From positions 1 to 64,000 of the forward strand of contig JACQZN010000073.1 in NCBI GenBank assembly GCA_016213845.1: a DNA stretch of 64,000 bases. Direction: 5' to 3'. Shown piece by piece: positions 1 to 8,933 of the stretch. This DNA comes from Candidatus Wallbacteria bacterium (GTDB lineage: Bacteria > Muiribacteriota > UBA6191 > JACPRK01). A model generated the notes under the pieces. It did not search any database and was not told where the DNA came from. It saw only the letters and a list, made by a program, of their open reading frames with translations. Numbering within the stretch: the first letter of the stretch is position 1; every line of letters starts with the position of its first letter. A program made the position numbers and the translations under genes.

Positions 1-1
1 G

Positions 2-1234
2 GCGCTGGCCCGCTTCGACGGCACCGCTGTCTACGAGCACCTCGACCCCCGCCAGGGCGCACATCCCGACTGGGGAACGCTGGTCTTCAACTACGGCCGC
101 AACGAGGTGCGCAACTTCCTGATCGACAACGCCCTCTTCTGGATGGAGCAGTACCACGTCGACGGCCTGCGCGTGGACGCCGTCGCCTCGATGCTCTACC
201 TCGACTACAGCCGAAAGGCCGGCGAGTGGATTCCCAACAAGCACGGCGGCCGCGAAAACCTCGAGGCGATCGAGTTCATGAAGGAGCTCAACTAGGCTGT
301 GCAGAAGCAGTTCCCGGGCGCCGTGACGATCGCCGAGGAGTCGACAGCCTGGCCGATGGTAACCAAGCCGGTCTACCTGGGCGGGCTCGGTTTCACCTTC
401 AAGTGGAATATGGGGTGGATGCACGACAACCTGTCGTACTTCTCCAAGGACCCGATCTTCCGCAAGTTCTTCCACCGTCTGCTTACGTTCGGGATGCTCT
501 ACGCCTACAGCGAGAACTTCCTCTTGCCGCTCTCCCACGACGAGGTCGTCCACCTCAAGAAGTCGCTGCTAGAGAAGATGCCGGGCGATCGCTGGAAGCG
601 CTTCTCGACGCTGCGCTGCCTCTATGCCTACATGTGGGGCTTTCCCGGCAAGAAGCTGCTCTTCATGGGCGGCGAGTTGGCGCAGCCGCACGAGTGGAAC
701 CATGACTCGTCGCTCGACTGGCACCTGCTCGAAGACCCGTACCACCAGGGCGTCCAGGCGCTCCTGCGGGATCTCAACCGCATCTACACCGCGGAGAGCC
801 CGATGTGGGAGGCCGACTACGACCCCGCAGGCTTCAAGTGGATCGACGTCAACAACGCCGACGAGAACGTCGTCGCCTTCGCACGCTGGGACGCCGCCGA
901 GCGCCAGCACATCGTCGTGGCGGCCAACTTCTCGCCCATCCCCCGCGAGGAGTACCGGATTGGGCTGCCCAACCGGGGCGTCTACCGCGAGATCCTGAAC
1001 ACCGACTCCGCCTTTTACGGCGGCTCCAACGTGGGAAACGGCGGCGAGATCCTCGCGCAGCCCATCTCCTCCCACGGCTTCGACTGGTCGGCCGAGCTGA
1101 CGCTTCCCCCGCTGGCAGTCGTCTACTTCAAGCCCGAGCAGCTGCCCGACCCGGAGCCAGGGCCCGAGGCCGATTCCGAGACCGCGGATGCGACCGAGCC
1201 GCCCGCCCCGGGGCCTGAAGAGACAAAGCCCTAG
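2..1234 (+). pseudogene. glgB: 1,4-alpha-glucan branching enzyme, 5'-truncated by the window and interrupted by an in-frame TAG
   Basis: The reading frame from base 2 matches the catalytic (beta/alpha)8 barrel and C-terminal domain of GlgB, which forms alpha-1,6 branches in glycogen. All three GH13 catalytic motifs are visible: DGLRVDAV (nucleophile Asp), TIAEES (acid/base Glu) and LSHDEVVH (third Asp). The frame is broken at 293-295 by TAG, between IEFMKELN and AVQKQFPG, where relatives usually carry Glu; GAG to TAG is a single change. The frame on both sides is the same and continues without other defects, so this is either a recent nonsense mutation or a base-call error. TAG ends other genes here (for example the next gene), so genome-wide recoding is unlikely. 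The protein ends in a Pro/Glu-rich tail of about 35 residues that is not part of the family core. A GTG at 299 is not a credible gene start. Confidence 0.88.
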
Positions 1235-1338
1235 CCACCTGGGTCACCATGATCGGGGCATTCGCTCCGGCCGGCCGCCGGGCCGCGTCCCCAACGCGTT
1301 TTCGTACCTGGCCGGCCTCCGATCCCGGCCGGGGGAAG

Positions 1339-1347
1339 TGGTATAAC
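1339..1347 (+). promoter_or_regulatory. candidate extended -10 promoter before the polyP:AMP phosphotransferase gene
   Basis: TGG directly followed by TATAAC gives an extended -10 element in the 176-nt gap after glgB. No good -35 is seen. The predicted transcript would start near 1354, about 57 nt before the GTG start at 1411. The same local string GGAAGTGGTA recurs before the YceI gene at the far end of the window. Confidence 0.35.
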
Positions 1348-1410
1348 GCCCATGGCTCCGGGAACACCGGAAGCCAGGACCACCAGCCGTCCGCCGGACA
1401 GGGAGACGCC

Positions 1411-2886
1411 GTGTTCGCAGCCGCCGAGTTGGGACGCAAGCTGTCCAAGGAAGAGTACGACGCCGACGAGCCCGTTCTTCGCAACGAGATGCTCGAGACG
1501 CAGATGGAACTGGCGAAGGCGAAGTTCCCGGTGATCCTGCTCGTGGGCGGAGTGGACGCCGCCGGCAAGGGCGAGACGGTCAACATGCTGCTCGAGTGGA
1601 TGGACCCGCGCCACATCGAAGTGAACAGCTTCGGCGAGCCCTCCGACGAGGAGCGCGAGCGTCCGTACTTCTGGCGCTTCTGGCGGGCCCTTCCGCCGCG
1701 CGGCAAGATCGGGATCTTCTACGGCAGCTGGTACACCGACGCCATCGTCGGCGGAGCGCTCGGCGAGATGAAGCGCGGCGCCCTCGAACGGCGCATCCAG
1801 GAGATCCGCTCCTACGAGAAGATGCTGGCCGACGACGGTGCGCTCATCATCAAAGTCTGGCTGCACCTGTCGCGGAAGGCCCAGAAGAAGCGCTTCACCG
1901 AGCTCGAGTCCGACCCGAGAACCCGCTGGCGCGTAACCAAGCGCGACTGGTCGAACCTGGAGCGCTACGACGAGTTCATCCGCGTGAGCGAAGCGGCGCT
2001 GAGGGCCACGAGCGTGGCGCACGCCCCGTGGACCGTGGTCGAAGGCGAGGACTGGCGCTACCGGCAGAACGCCGTCGCCAAGCTCCTGCTCGACAGCCTC
2101 AAGGGTCGACTGGGCAAGGCACGCCCCAAGCCCGAGCCGGCTGCCACGGTTCCGCCCGCAAATCCCAAGCAGGGCCTCACAGTCCTCGGCAGCATCGACC
2201 TGACCCAGAAGTACTCGAAAAAGGAATACGAGAAGAAGCTCGAGAAGTACCAGGGCCGCCTGAACCAGCTGGCGCGAAAGGCCTGGCAGAAGGGCGTCAG
2301 CACGGTGGTGGTCTACGAGGGCTGGGACGCAGCCGGCAAGGGCGGCAACATCCGCCGGCTCACCGCCGGAATGGACGCCCGCAACTACCGCGTCACGCCC
2401 ATCGCCGCGCCGACCGACGAGGAACGCCAGCACCCCTACTTGTGGCGCTTCTGGCGCCACATCCCGCGCGCCGGCCGCGTCACGATCTTCGATCGCTCCT
2501 GGTACGGTCGCGTCATGGTCGAGCGCATCGAGGGCTTCTGCTCGGAAGACGATTGGAAACGCGCCTACAGCGAGATCAACGACTTCGAGGCCCAGCTCAC
2601 GGCCAGCGGCATCGTCGTCGTCAAGTTCTGGCTCCAGATCTCCAAGGAGGAGCAGCTGCGCCGCTTCGAGGAGCGCAAGAAGATCGCCTACAAGCGCTTC
2701 AAGATCACCGACGAGGACTGGCGCAACCGCAAGAAGTGGGACGCCTACGAGGCCGCCGTCAACGAGATGATCGAGCGCTGCAGCACCGATATCGCCCCCT
2801 GGACGCTGGTGGAAGCCAACGATAAGCTCTTCGCCCGCATCCGCTGCCTGCGTACCCTCTGCGACGCGCTCGAAGCCAAGGTCTAG
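1411..2886 (+). CDS. pap: polyphosphate:AMP phosphotransferase, two PPK2 domains
   Basis: This 491-aa protein has two tandem PPK2 domains and should transfer phosphate from polyphosphate to AMP (or ADP) in the cytoplasm. Domain 1 carries the Walker A motif GVDAAGKGE; domain 2 carries GWDAAGKGG and the intact FDRSWYGR motif. In domain 1 the matching place reads FYGSWYTD, losing the Asp and Arg, as is known for two-domain PPK2 enzymes where only the C-terminal domain is catalytic. The GTG at 1411 is chosen because it gives the family N-terminus (V/M)FAAAELGRKL, like MFESAELGHKL in known Pap proteins, and is preceded by GGGAG; the open frame extends to 1249 but that extension is unlike the family. 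It follows glgB, so polyphosphate and glycogen storage functions sit side by side. Confidence 0.93.
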   Translation: MFAAAELGRKLSKEEYDADEPVLRNEMLETQMELAKAKFPVILLVGGVDAAGKGETVNMLLEWMDPRHIEVNSFGEPSDEERERPYFWRFWRALPPRGKIGIFYGSWYTDAIVGGALGEMKRGALERRIQEIRSYEKMLADDGALIIKVWLHLSRKAQKKRFTELESDPRTRWRVTKRDWSNLERYDEFIRVSEAALRATSVAHAPWTVVEGEDWRYRQNAVAKLLLDSLKGRLGKARPKPEPAATVPPANPKQGLTVLGSIDLTQKYSKKEYEKKLEKYQGRLNQLARKAWQKGVSTVVVYEGWDAAGKGGNIRRLTAGMDARNYRVTPIAAPTDEERQHPYLWRFWRHIPRAGRVTIFDRSWYGRVMVERIEGFCSEDDWKRAYSEINDFEAQLTASGIVVVKFWLQISKEEQLRRFEERKKIAYKRFKITDEDWRNRKKWDAYEAAVNEMIERCSTDIAPWTLVEANDKLFARIRCLRTLCDALEAKV

Positions 2887-2914
2887 CCCGAGGGGAGCTG
2901 CCGAGCCCCCCCGA

Positions 2915-2943
2915 TTGCTTTCGGCGGCGATTGGCCGCATAAT
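2915..2943 (+). promoter_or_regulatory. candidate promoter for the radical SAM gene
   Basis: TTGCTT (2915-2920), a 17-nt spacer and CATAAT (2938-2943). The -10 matches five of six consensus positions; the -35 matches only TTG. It would place the transcript start near 2950, 33 nt before the ATG at 2983. Confidence 0.45.
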
Positions 2944-2982
2944 CAGGACTGAACTGTCCCGATTCAGCGACGCTCGCTTGCC

Positions 2983-5184
2983 ATGCCGATCGACGCACCA
3001 GAGACCAAGACCGACCTCTACATCGTCACGGTCCCTTTCTGGGGCGTCCGCATGCCGCCGCTCGGCGCGGCCTACGTCGCCGCCGCGGCCAATGCGGCGG
3101 GATTCCGGACCCGCCTGACCGACTTGAACGTCGAGTGCTTCGACGCCGTTCGCGGCGACAAGGAGCTGGAGCGTCTCTGGGACAACAACCCACCCGACGT
3201 CACCGCAGCCGAAGCTTGTGACCGGGTCTTCAGGACGACGCTTCCCGTCATCGACCGCTGGATCGACGAGCTCCTGGCCAGCGGCGCGCACTCGGTCGGC
3301 TTCTCGCTCAACTACCGCAACCTCGACTTCGGCAATCGGCTGGCACGCCGTATCAAGGAACGCGCTCCTGGCCTGCGGCTGATCTTCGGCGGCCCGGAGA
3401 GCTTCGCCCAGCACAAGCTCGGCTACCTCCACAAGAACGAGGCCGACATCTTCGTCATCGGCGAGGGCGAACACACCCTGGTCGAGCTCTTGCGCGCCCT
3501 GGTGGCCGGCCAGCCGCTCGACGGCCTTCCCGGCGTGGTGTTCCGCAAGGAAGGAATCATCATGTCGGCCTACACGCCGCGCAAGCCGGAGATGAAGCTG
3601 GACCGTCTCCCCTTCCCGACGTACGAGGGACTGCCCCTGGCCAAGTACTCCACGCGACGGCTGCCGATGCTGATGAGCCGAGGCTGCGTCTGCCACTGCC
3701 GCTTCTGCGTCGACTACATCCTGAACGCGCCTTACCGCTTCCGCGGCGCTCAGGCCGTGGTCGAGGAGATGAAGTTCCAGCTCCGCACCAACGGCTCGGG
3801 CGAGTTCGCCTTCAACGATCTGCTCTGCAACGGCAACATGAAGCAGCTCGAGCAGCTCTGCGACCTGATCATCGCCGAAGAGCTGCCAGTCGTCTGGGAC
3901 AGCTACGCCATCGTCCGCAAGGAGATGACCCCGGCCATCCTCGCCAAGATGCGCCGCGCCGGCTGTCTCAATCTCTGCTACGGAACCGAGAGCGGCAGCG
4001 ACCGCGTGCTCAAGCTGATGGGCAAGTTCTCTCCCGCCAGCGTCTCGGCCCAGAACATCAAGGACACCCACGAAGCAGGCATCCGTACTTCGATCAACAT
4101 CATCGTCGGCTACCCGGGCGAGACCCAGGACGACTTCGAGCAGACCCTGGCTTTCCTGGACCACTCGGCCCCCTGGATCGACGAGGTGACGAACGTCTCC
4201 AGCCTGGTGGTGATGCCCGGGACCTACATCGCCGAGAACCAGAAGGAGTTCGGCATCCAGTACATCGACAACGCCGACAGCTGGGTCGACGAGGCAGGCA
4301 GCACCCCCGAGACGCGTGGCGACCGCGTGGCGCGCCTGCTCGAGAGGATCAACGCCCACGGGCTCGGCAAGGAGATCGTCAACCACGACTACCACACGGC
4401 CGGGAACATCATGATCTCCGTCGTGGTGCCGTTCGACGGGACCGGCTTCGACGCGCGGCAGTACCGGCTGATCACGGGCTACCCCTTCCAGGTCGTGCTG
4501 GCCGGCGACGGCGTGACCGCCTTTGCGGACGGTCCGCGGCTCAAAGTCGCGGAGCGCAAGCCGGGCGAGACTCTGGCGCAGTGCGTCAACGCCGCCCTCG
4601 AGCTGACCGACGGCCGCTACGTCGCCTTGGTGCCGCCGAACATGCCGCCTTCGCGGGAGCTGCTCTTCACGATGTACCGCGCCATGGAGCGCGCGCCGGA
4701 CGTCCACTTCGCCCTGCCGCGCCAGGCCGCAGCCAGCTGCGTCTTCCTGCGCAAGACCGCCTTCCGGGAGCTGGGAGGACTCGATCCCGGTTTCGGGCCG
4801 GAGACCTGGACCACGGACCTCCTCATGCGTGCTCAGCTCTGGGGCTATGCCTCGGCCTCCGTGCTCGAAGCCCGCGCCCTTGCGCCGGCCGGACCTCTCT
4901 CCGCCGCCCCGGCGCTGGCAGCGCGCAACGCCCTGGAGCTCGTCCTGAAGAACTACCCTCGCGTCTTCCTCAAGAAGGAAGCGCTGCACGTGGTGATGCG
5001 CCTGCTGGAGCGCATGCTCCCCAGCCGCCAGGAGCCGCTCTCACCGCTGCATCACCTGGCCGGCTACGCCCGCGCGCTGGCCGATTTTCCCCGCACCCTC
5101 GCCGAACGCCGCCGCATCCTCTGCCAGATGACCGTTCCCGACCACGAAGCCGGGCGATTTCTCAAGGCGCTGGAAGGGCTGTAG
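2983..5184 (+). CDS. B12-binding radical SAM protein with C-terminal glycosyltransferase-like domain
   Basis: The 733-aa protein has three parts. Residues about 10-180 look like a cobalamin-binding Rossmann domain (VRMPPLGAAYVAAAANAAG near the N-terminus, LIFGGPE near 130), without a clear DxHxxG motif. The radical SAM core follows, with the [4Fe-4S] cysteines C235, C239 and C242 in RGCVCHCRFC; C237 is an extra cysteine. Later landmarks are YGTESGSDRVLKLMGK and VGYPGET, typical of this class. From about residue 477 the protein resembles a GT-A glycosyltransferase: ISVVVPF, then FLRKTAFRELGGLDPGFG (about 588-605) and a TTDLLMRAQLWGY segment, both GT2 hallmarks, though no clear DxD is visible. 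Substrate is unknown. It stands alone, with its own candidate promoter. The radical SAM assignment is firm; the tail is an inference from motifs. Confidence 0.85.
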   Translation: MPIDAPETKTDLYIVTVPFWGVRMPPLGAAYVAAAANAAGFRTRLTDLNVECFDAVRGDKELERLWDNNPPDVTAAEACDRVFRTTLPVIDRWIDELLASGAHSVGFSLNYRNLDFGNRLARRIKERAPGLRLIFGGPESFAQHKLGYLHKNEADIFVIGEGEHTLVELLRALVAGQPLDGLPGVVFRKEGIIMSAYTPRKPEMKLDRLPFPTYEGLPLAKYSTRRLPMLMSRGCVCHCRFCVDYILNAPYRFRGAQAVVEEMKFQLRTNGSGEFAFNDLLCNGNMKQLEQLCDLIIAEELPVVWDSYAIVRKEMTPAILAKMRRAGCLNLCYGTESGSDRVLKLMGKFSPASVSAQNIKDTHEAGIRTSINIIVGYPGETQDDFEQTLAFLDHSAPWIDEVTNVSSLVVMPGTYIAENQKEFGIQYIDNADSWVDEAGSTPETRGDRVARLLERINAHGLGKEIVNHDYHTAGNIMISVVVPFDGTGFDARQYRLITGYPFQVVLAGDGVTAFADGPRLKVAERKPGETLAQCVNAALELTDGRYVALVPPNMPPSRELLFTMYRAMERAPDVHFALPRQAAASCVFLRKTAFRELGGLDPGFGPETWTTDLLMRAQLWGYASASVLEARALAPAGPLSAAPALAARNALELVLKNYPRVFLKKEALHVVMRLLERMLPSRQEPLSPLHHLAGYARALADFPRTLAERRRILCQMTVPDHEAGRFLKALEGL

Positions 5185-5253
5185 GGGACAACGCCTTGCA
5201 CGGCGCTGAACTGCGGGTCCAGCGCCCGGGACCGGCCGGGCCCGCATTGCGAC

Positions 5254-6579
5254 TCACTTCGTCTTCAGAAGCGATTCGATCATCTGGACCAGCTCTTCCT
5301 CGGACTCCTCGCTGAAGCCAGTCTGGACGTGGTGAACGAGCCCGCGCGGGTCGATGACGACCGTGCATGGGATGGCGGTCACGCCGTAGCGGGTCCCGAT
5401 CTCGCCTTGGGGGTCCAGCTTCTGGCGGAATCGAATGCCCTTCTCCTTCAGGAATCGCCGGATCTTCGGCTCGGCGCCGTCGTGGTCTTGGTTCACGCCG
5501 ATGACCGTGACAGCCTTCTTCTCGAACCGGCGTGCAAGGTCCTGGACCCGAGGAATCGCGCGCACGCAGGGAGGACACCAGGTCGCCCAGAAATCGAGCA
5601 CCACCACGCGGCCGGCGAGCGACTTGAGCGTCAGCGGCTTGCCGTCCATGTCCTGGCCGGAGAAATCAGGCGCCGGCTTTCCGAGCAAGTCGCGCTGCTT
5701 GCCCTTGGGTGCGTTGAAGACGAACCGGTCGACCTTCGAGTACCCCGCGGGCGCCTTGAAGGCGAAGGTCTCGGGCGGCATCGGCTCGTCCAACCCCAGG
5801 AAATCGACGTCGAACGTCACTGCGAATGTAGCAGGCGGCACGCGGCCAGCCATCGGACCGCCCCGGGCCGGCGGGCGGGCCTTGAGCTCCAGCGACCGTG
5901 GAACTCCGTCGGACTCTCGGAACCAGGCGCCAAACTCGATCGGCTCCACTCCCATCGAGACCGGGGGCACGATCCGTCCGGTCAGTCGCCAGCCCGGCCT
6001 GCCCGCCAGCGGCTCGGCCCGCACGGGTCCGAGCTCCACAATCCGCGTAAGCTGGGCTTGCCAGTCGGAGAGCGAGGCGGCCACGCTCTTCGGGACGGAG
6101 GCGCCCGGCACCATGGCCTGAAACCACCCGAGAAGGTCCGTCTTGCCGCCCTCGACCTTCGGCGCCGGCATCTGGCGGAACTGCTGGATCGGCTTGATGA
6201 CGGTCCAGATGGAGACTCCGTCGCTGACCACGCGCACCAGGTCGCTCTCGATGGCCATCTTCAGCGGCTTGGCAAATCGGACTGAAATCGTCCGTTCCAT
6301 CCGCTGAGGCTTGCCCTGCTGCCCGGGCATCGTGACCTCGACGGCCGCGCGCGTCTCGGCGTGGTAGCTCTGGGCGCCGTCCAATGTCGCTATCGCCCGC
6401 TTCACCAGCGCCGCCGCGTCCGGAGCGGCCGCCGTCGCCACCCCCGTCGCACCGGCCGAACCTGGCGCTGAGAGCGGCGAGCGCGCCGCCCAGGCCGGAT
6501 CGGCCCCCCAGCAGAGGAGCGCCGCCAGAAGCGCCGAACCGACGCGAAGAACACGGCCCGTCGAGACTTTCCCGCTCAT
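5254..6579 (-). CDS. secreted LolA/DUF2092-like domain fused to a TlpA-type thioredoxin
   Basis: The 441-aa protein has an N-terminal signal peptide ending around AWA-ARS, so it acts outside the cytoplasm. Residues about 50-290 form a beta-rich domain resembling LolA/DUF2092 lipoprotein-handling folds (SYHAETRAAVEV, then PETFAFKAPAGY). Residues about 300-441 are a TlpA/ResA-like thioredoxin with active site W334-C-P-P-C338 and the usual DFWATWCPPC context. The cis-proline loop reads AIPCTVVID, with a cysteine (C405) right after the cis-proline where Thr is normal. It lies 10 nt downstream of mnmA in the nifS-mnmA operon, so it is probably co-transcribed, but a functional link to tRNA thiolation is not obvious. 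A thiol-disulfide role is likely; the partner is unknown. Confidence 0.82.
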   Translation of the reverse strand: MSGKVSTGRVLRVGSALLAALLCWGADPAWAARSPLSAPGSAGATGVATAAAPDAAALVKRAIATLDGAQSYHAETRAAVEVTMPGQQGKPQRMERTISVRFAKPLKMAIESDLVRVVSDGVSIWTVIKPIQQFRQMPAPKVEGGKTDLLGWFQAMVPGASVPKSVAASLSDWQAQLTRIVELGPVRAEPLAGRPGWRLTGRIVPPVSMGVEPIEFGAWFRESDGVPRSLELKARPPARGGPMAGRVPPATFAVTFDVDFLGLDEPMPPETFAFKAPAGYSKVDRFVFNAPKGKQRDLLGKPAPDFSGQDMDGKPLTLKSLAGRVVVLDFWATWCPPCVRAIPRVQDLARRFEKKAVTVIGVNQDHDGAEPKIRRFLKEKGIRFRQKLDPQGEIGTRYGVTAIPCTVVIDPRGLVHHVQTGFSEESEEELVQMIESLLKTK

Positions 6580-6589
6580 TCGCCACTCC

Positions 6590-7711
6590 TCACGGCGCCT
6601 CGGGCGCCCGTCGGTCCTGGGCTTGCCGGACGCACTCCTCGATCAGGCCGCCGCCCAGCACCATCCCGGTCTCGTCATAGAATACCGCGGATTGACCCGG
6701 GGCCGTCGCCAGCTGGGGTGAGGCCAGCTCCACGCGAGCCGTCCGCTCGCCCGTCGACTCCACTGTCGCCTCGAACGTCCGATTGCCGTATCGCACCTGC
6801 ACGAGACACTCGACCGGCTGCCCGGGCCTCTCGATCCCCACCCAGTTCACGGCGCCAACCAGAAGCCGCCGCGTCAGCAGTGCGTCACGACTGCCCAGCA
6901 CCACACGATTCGCGGCAGCGTCGACGCTCACCACGTACTGGCGCTCTCCGCGCGATACTCCCAGGCCGCGCCGCTGTCCGACGGTGTAGAAGGCAGCGCC
7001 CTCGTGGGCGCCTAGCCGGGCACCGTCGACGCCGACCAGCTCTCCGGGAGCCACTCGGTCGCCGGCCCGTCCCCGCAAGAATTCGCGGTAATCCTTCGCC
7101 ACGAAGCAGATGTCCTGACTGTCGGGCTTCTCGCTCACGGCCAGGCCCAGCTCCCGCGCCAGCTCGCGCGTGGCGTCCTTGTCGAGCTCGGCCAGCGGGA
7201 GAAGCGCGGCAGCCAGCTGCTGCTGCTCCAGGCCGTAGAGCGTGTACGACTGATCCTTGGCCGGATCGGCCGCCCGAAAGATCGCGTAGCGACCCGTCCG
7301 CGCGTTCACACCAACCCGCGCGTAATGGCCCGTCGCCACACGCGAAGCGCCGACGGCGCGCGCCTTGTCCAGCAGCCGCCCGAACTTCAGCTTGCTGTTG
7401 CAGATCAGGCACGGGTTCGGCGTGCGCCCGGCCAAGTACTCGTCGACGAAGTTTGCGATCACCTGCGTCTCGAACTCACCCGCCAGGTTGATCACGTAAA
7501 ACGGAATCCCTAGCCGGTCCGCCACGCGCCGGGCGTCACCCATGTCGTCCACGGAGCAGCAGCTCCGCTGCGTCGGCGAAGCAGCCTCCCGCGATGCCCA
7601 CGTCTTCATCGTCATCCCGATGACGTCGTAGCCCTGCCGCTGCAGCAGCGCCGCCGCGACGGAGCTGTCGACGCCGCCGCTCATCGCGACGACCACCCGC
7701 TCGCGCGTCAT
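6590..7711 (-). CDS. mnmA: tRNA-specific 2-thiouridylase MnmA
   Basis: MnmA inserts sulfur at C2 of the wobble uridine (U34) in Lys, Glu and Gln tRNAs, activating the base with ATP. The 373-aa protein has the PP-loop SGGVDSS at residues 11-17, the catalytic cysteine C101 in NPCLICN (with C104 nearby) and the second catalytic cysteine C202 in DSQDICFV. The ATG at 7711 starts the standard MTRERVVVAMSGG N-terminus; the open frame continues upstream into the preceding gene but that part is not family-like. Length is normal. It starts 7 nt after the stop of the cysteine desulfurase, its natural sulfur donor, so the two form a functional operon. Confidence 0.96.
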   Translation of the reverse strand: MTRERVVVAMSGGVDSSVAAALLQRQGYDVIGMTMKTWASREAASPTQRSCCSVDDMGDARRVADRLGIPFYVINLAGEFETQVIANFVDEYLAGRTPNPCLICNSKLKFGRLLDKARAVGASRVATGHYARVGVNARTGRYAIFRAADPAKDQSYTLYGLEQQQLAAALLPLAELDKDATRELARELGLAVSEKPDSQDICFVAKDYREFLRGRAGDRVAPGELVGVDGARLGAHEGAAFYTVGQRRGLGVSRGERQYVVSVDAAANRVVLGSRDALLTRRLLVGAVNWVGIERPGQPVECLVQVRYGNRTFEATVESTGERTARVELASPQLATAPGQSAVFYDETGMVLGGGLIEECVRQAQDRRAPEAP

Positions 7712-7718
7712 GGTCGCG

Positions 7719-8879
7719 TCAATCTCCCGCGGCCCCGCCGGCGCGCTGCCCGGCGACCACGCGCGCCAGCGTCTCGAGGAAGCGGTCGACCTCGTCGTCT
7801 GTCGTCGAGTGGCCCAGCGAGACGCGAATGCTCGAGAGAGCATCCGGACGCGTCAGCCCCATCGCCAGCAGCACCGGCGACGGATCGACCCCACCGCTAT
7901 GGCAGGCGCTTCCCGTGGAGATCGCGATTCCCTCCATGTCGAGCGCCAGCAGAAGCGACTCCCCTTCTACGCCCCTGAAGCCTAGGTTCGAGGTATTGGG
8001 AAGCCGGCGCTCGAAGGGCGGCGAGCTCGCAAACGAATCGGGAATCGACCTGAGCGCCTGCCGTTCCAGCCGCTCGGTCAGCGCCGCCAGCCGACGCGTC
8101 GGACCGTCGCCTCGCGCCGTCACGAGGCGGGCCGCCGCGCCCAGCCCGACGATGCCGGGGGCGTTGGCGGTACCGGGTCTCAGACCGCGCTCGTGATCCG
8201 CCCCGTGCAGCAGCTTCTCCACGGTCGTGCCCTCGCGCATCCAGAGCGCCCCGACGCCGTGGGGCCCGTTGAACTTGTGCCCCCCGATCCCCAGGAAGTC
8301 GACCCCGAGCTCGTCGACCTCGATCGCCATCTTCCCTGGGCACTGCACGGCGTCCGTGTGGACCAGCGCTCCGCGCTCCCGGGCCGCGCGCGCAATCCGC
8401 GCCACCGGCTGCACGGCGCCCGTCTCGTTGTTCGCCAGCATCACGCTCACCAGCAGCGTCCGCTCGTCCAGGACGGCCTCGATCGCCTCCGCGGCGACAC
8501 AACCATCGGCGCCCGGCGGCACGAAAACGACCTCGAACCCCGCCTTCGCCAGGGCCTTGCAAGGCGCCGCCACCGAGGCGTGTTCGAGCGAAGTCGTCAC
8601 GATCTTTCGACGCTCTCCGCGGTGCGCGCGCGCCGCTCCCAGGATCGCCAGGTTGTTCGCTTCGGTGCCACCGGAAGTGAAAACGAGCCCCCTGGGCCGC
8701 CCCCCGATCAAGCAGGCGACCGCCTCCCGCGCATCCTCGACCGCCTTCTTCAGCGCCCGGCCCCACGCGTGGATGGACGAGGCATTCCCCCACCGGTCCG
8801 AAAGGTACGGCAGCATCGCCTCCAGCACCTCGGGGGCCATCGGCGTCGACGCGTTGTGATCCAGGTAGATCCCTGTCAT
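7719..8879 (-). CDS. cysteine desulfurase (NifS/IscS family)
   Basis: A pyridoxal-phosphate enzyme that removes sulfur from cysteine and passes it on as a persulfide. The PLP-binding lysine is K202 in GGHKFNGPHGVG; the persulfide-forming cysteine is C326 in STGSACHSG. Other family marks are YLDHNAST at the start, SGGTEANN and HTDAVQ. The 386-aa length is normal. ATG 8879 is preferred over 8900 because it begins the standard MTGIYLDHN sequence. It is followed 7 nt later by mnmA, suggesting a main job of feeding sulfur to tRNA 2-thiouridine, although iron-sulfur assembly cannot be excluded because no other isc/suf genes are in view. Confidence 0.95.
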   Translation of the reverse strand: MTGIYLDHNASTPMAPEVLEAMLPYLSDRWGNASSIHAWGRALKKAVEDAREAVACLIGGRPRGLVFTSGGTEANNLAILGAARAHRGERRKIVTTSLEHASVAAPCKALAKAGFEVVFVPPGADGCVAAEAIEAVLDERTLLVSVMLANNETGAVQPVARIARAARERGALVHTDAVQCPGKMAIEVDELGVDFLGIGGHKFNGPHGVGALWMREGTTVEKLLHGADHERGLRPGTANAPGIVGLGAAARLVTARGDGPTRRLAALTERLERQALRSIPDSFASSPPFERRLPNTSNLGFRGVEGESLLLALDMEGIAISTGSACHSGGVDPSPVLLAMGLTRPDALSSIRVSLGHSTTDDEVDRFLETLARVVAGQRAGGAAGD

Positions 8880-8890
8880 GGCGGCCCTCG

Positions 8891-8899
8891 ATGATAGCA
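8891..8899 (-). promoter_or_regulatory. extended -10 element just before the cysteine desulfurase start
   Basis: On the minus strand TGC-TATCAT (hexamer 8896-8891) lies 11 nt before ATG 8879 and no Shine-Dalgarno is evident. If used, the mRNA would begin only a few bases before the start codon. Confidence 0.4.
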
Positions 8900-8933
8900 C
8901 GGCGCGGCGCCGGGCAGCCGCTCCAGGTGGCCC

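Noticed and set aside
299-1234. Separate gene beginning at GTG 299
   Set aside because: It is the continuation of glgB in the same frame after the TAG; there is no ribosome site and it would start in mid-barrel.
1231-4989. 1252-residue open frame on the minus strand opposite the polyP:AMP phosphotransferase and radical SAM genes
   Set aside because: Both genes on the plus strand have intact conserved motifs; the antisense frame is Arg/Val/Glu/Asp-rich, low in recognisable pattern, and is the usual GC-rich shadow.
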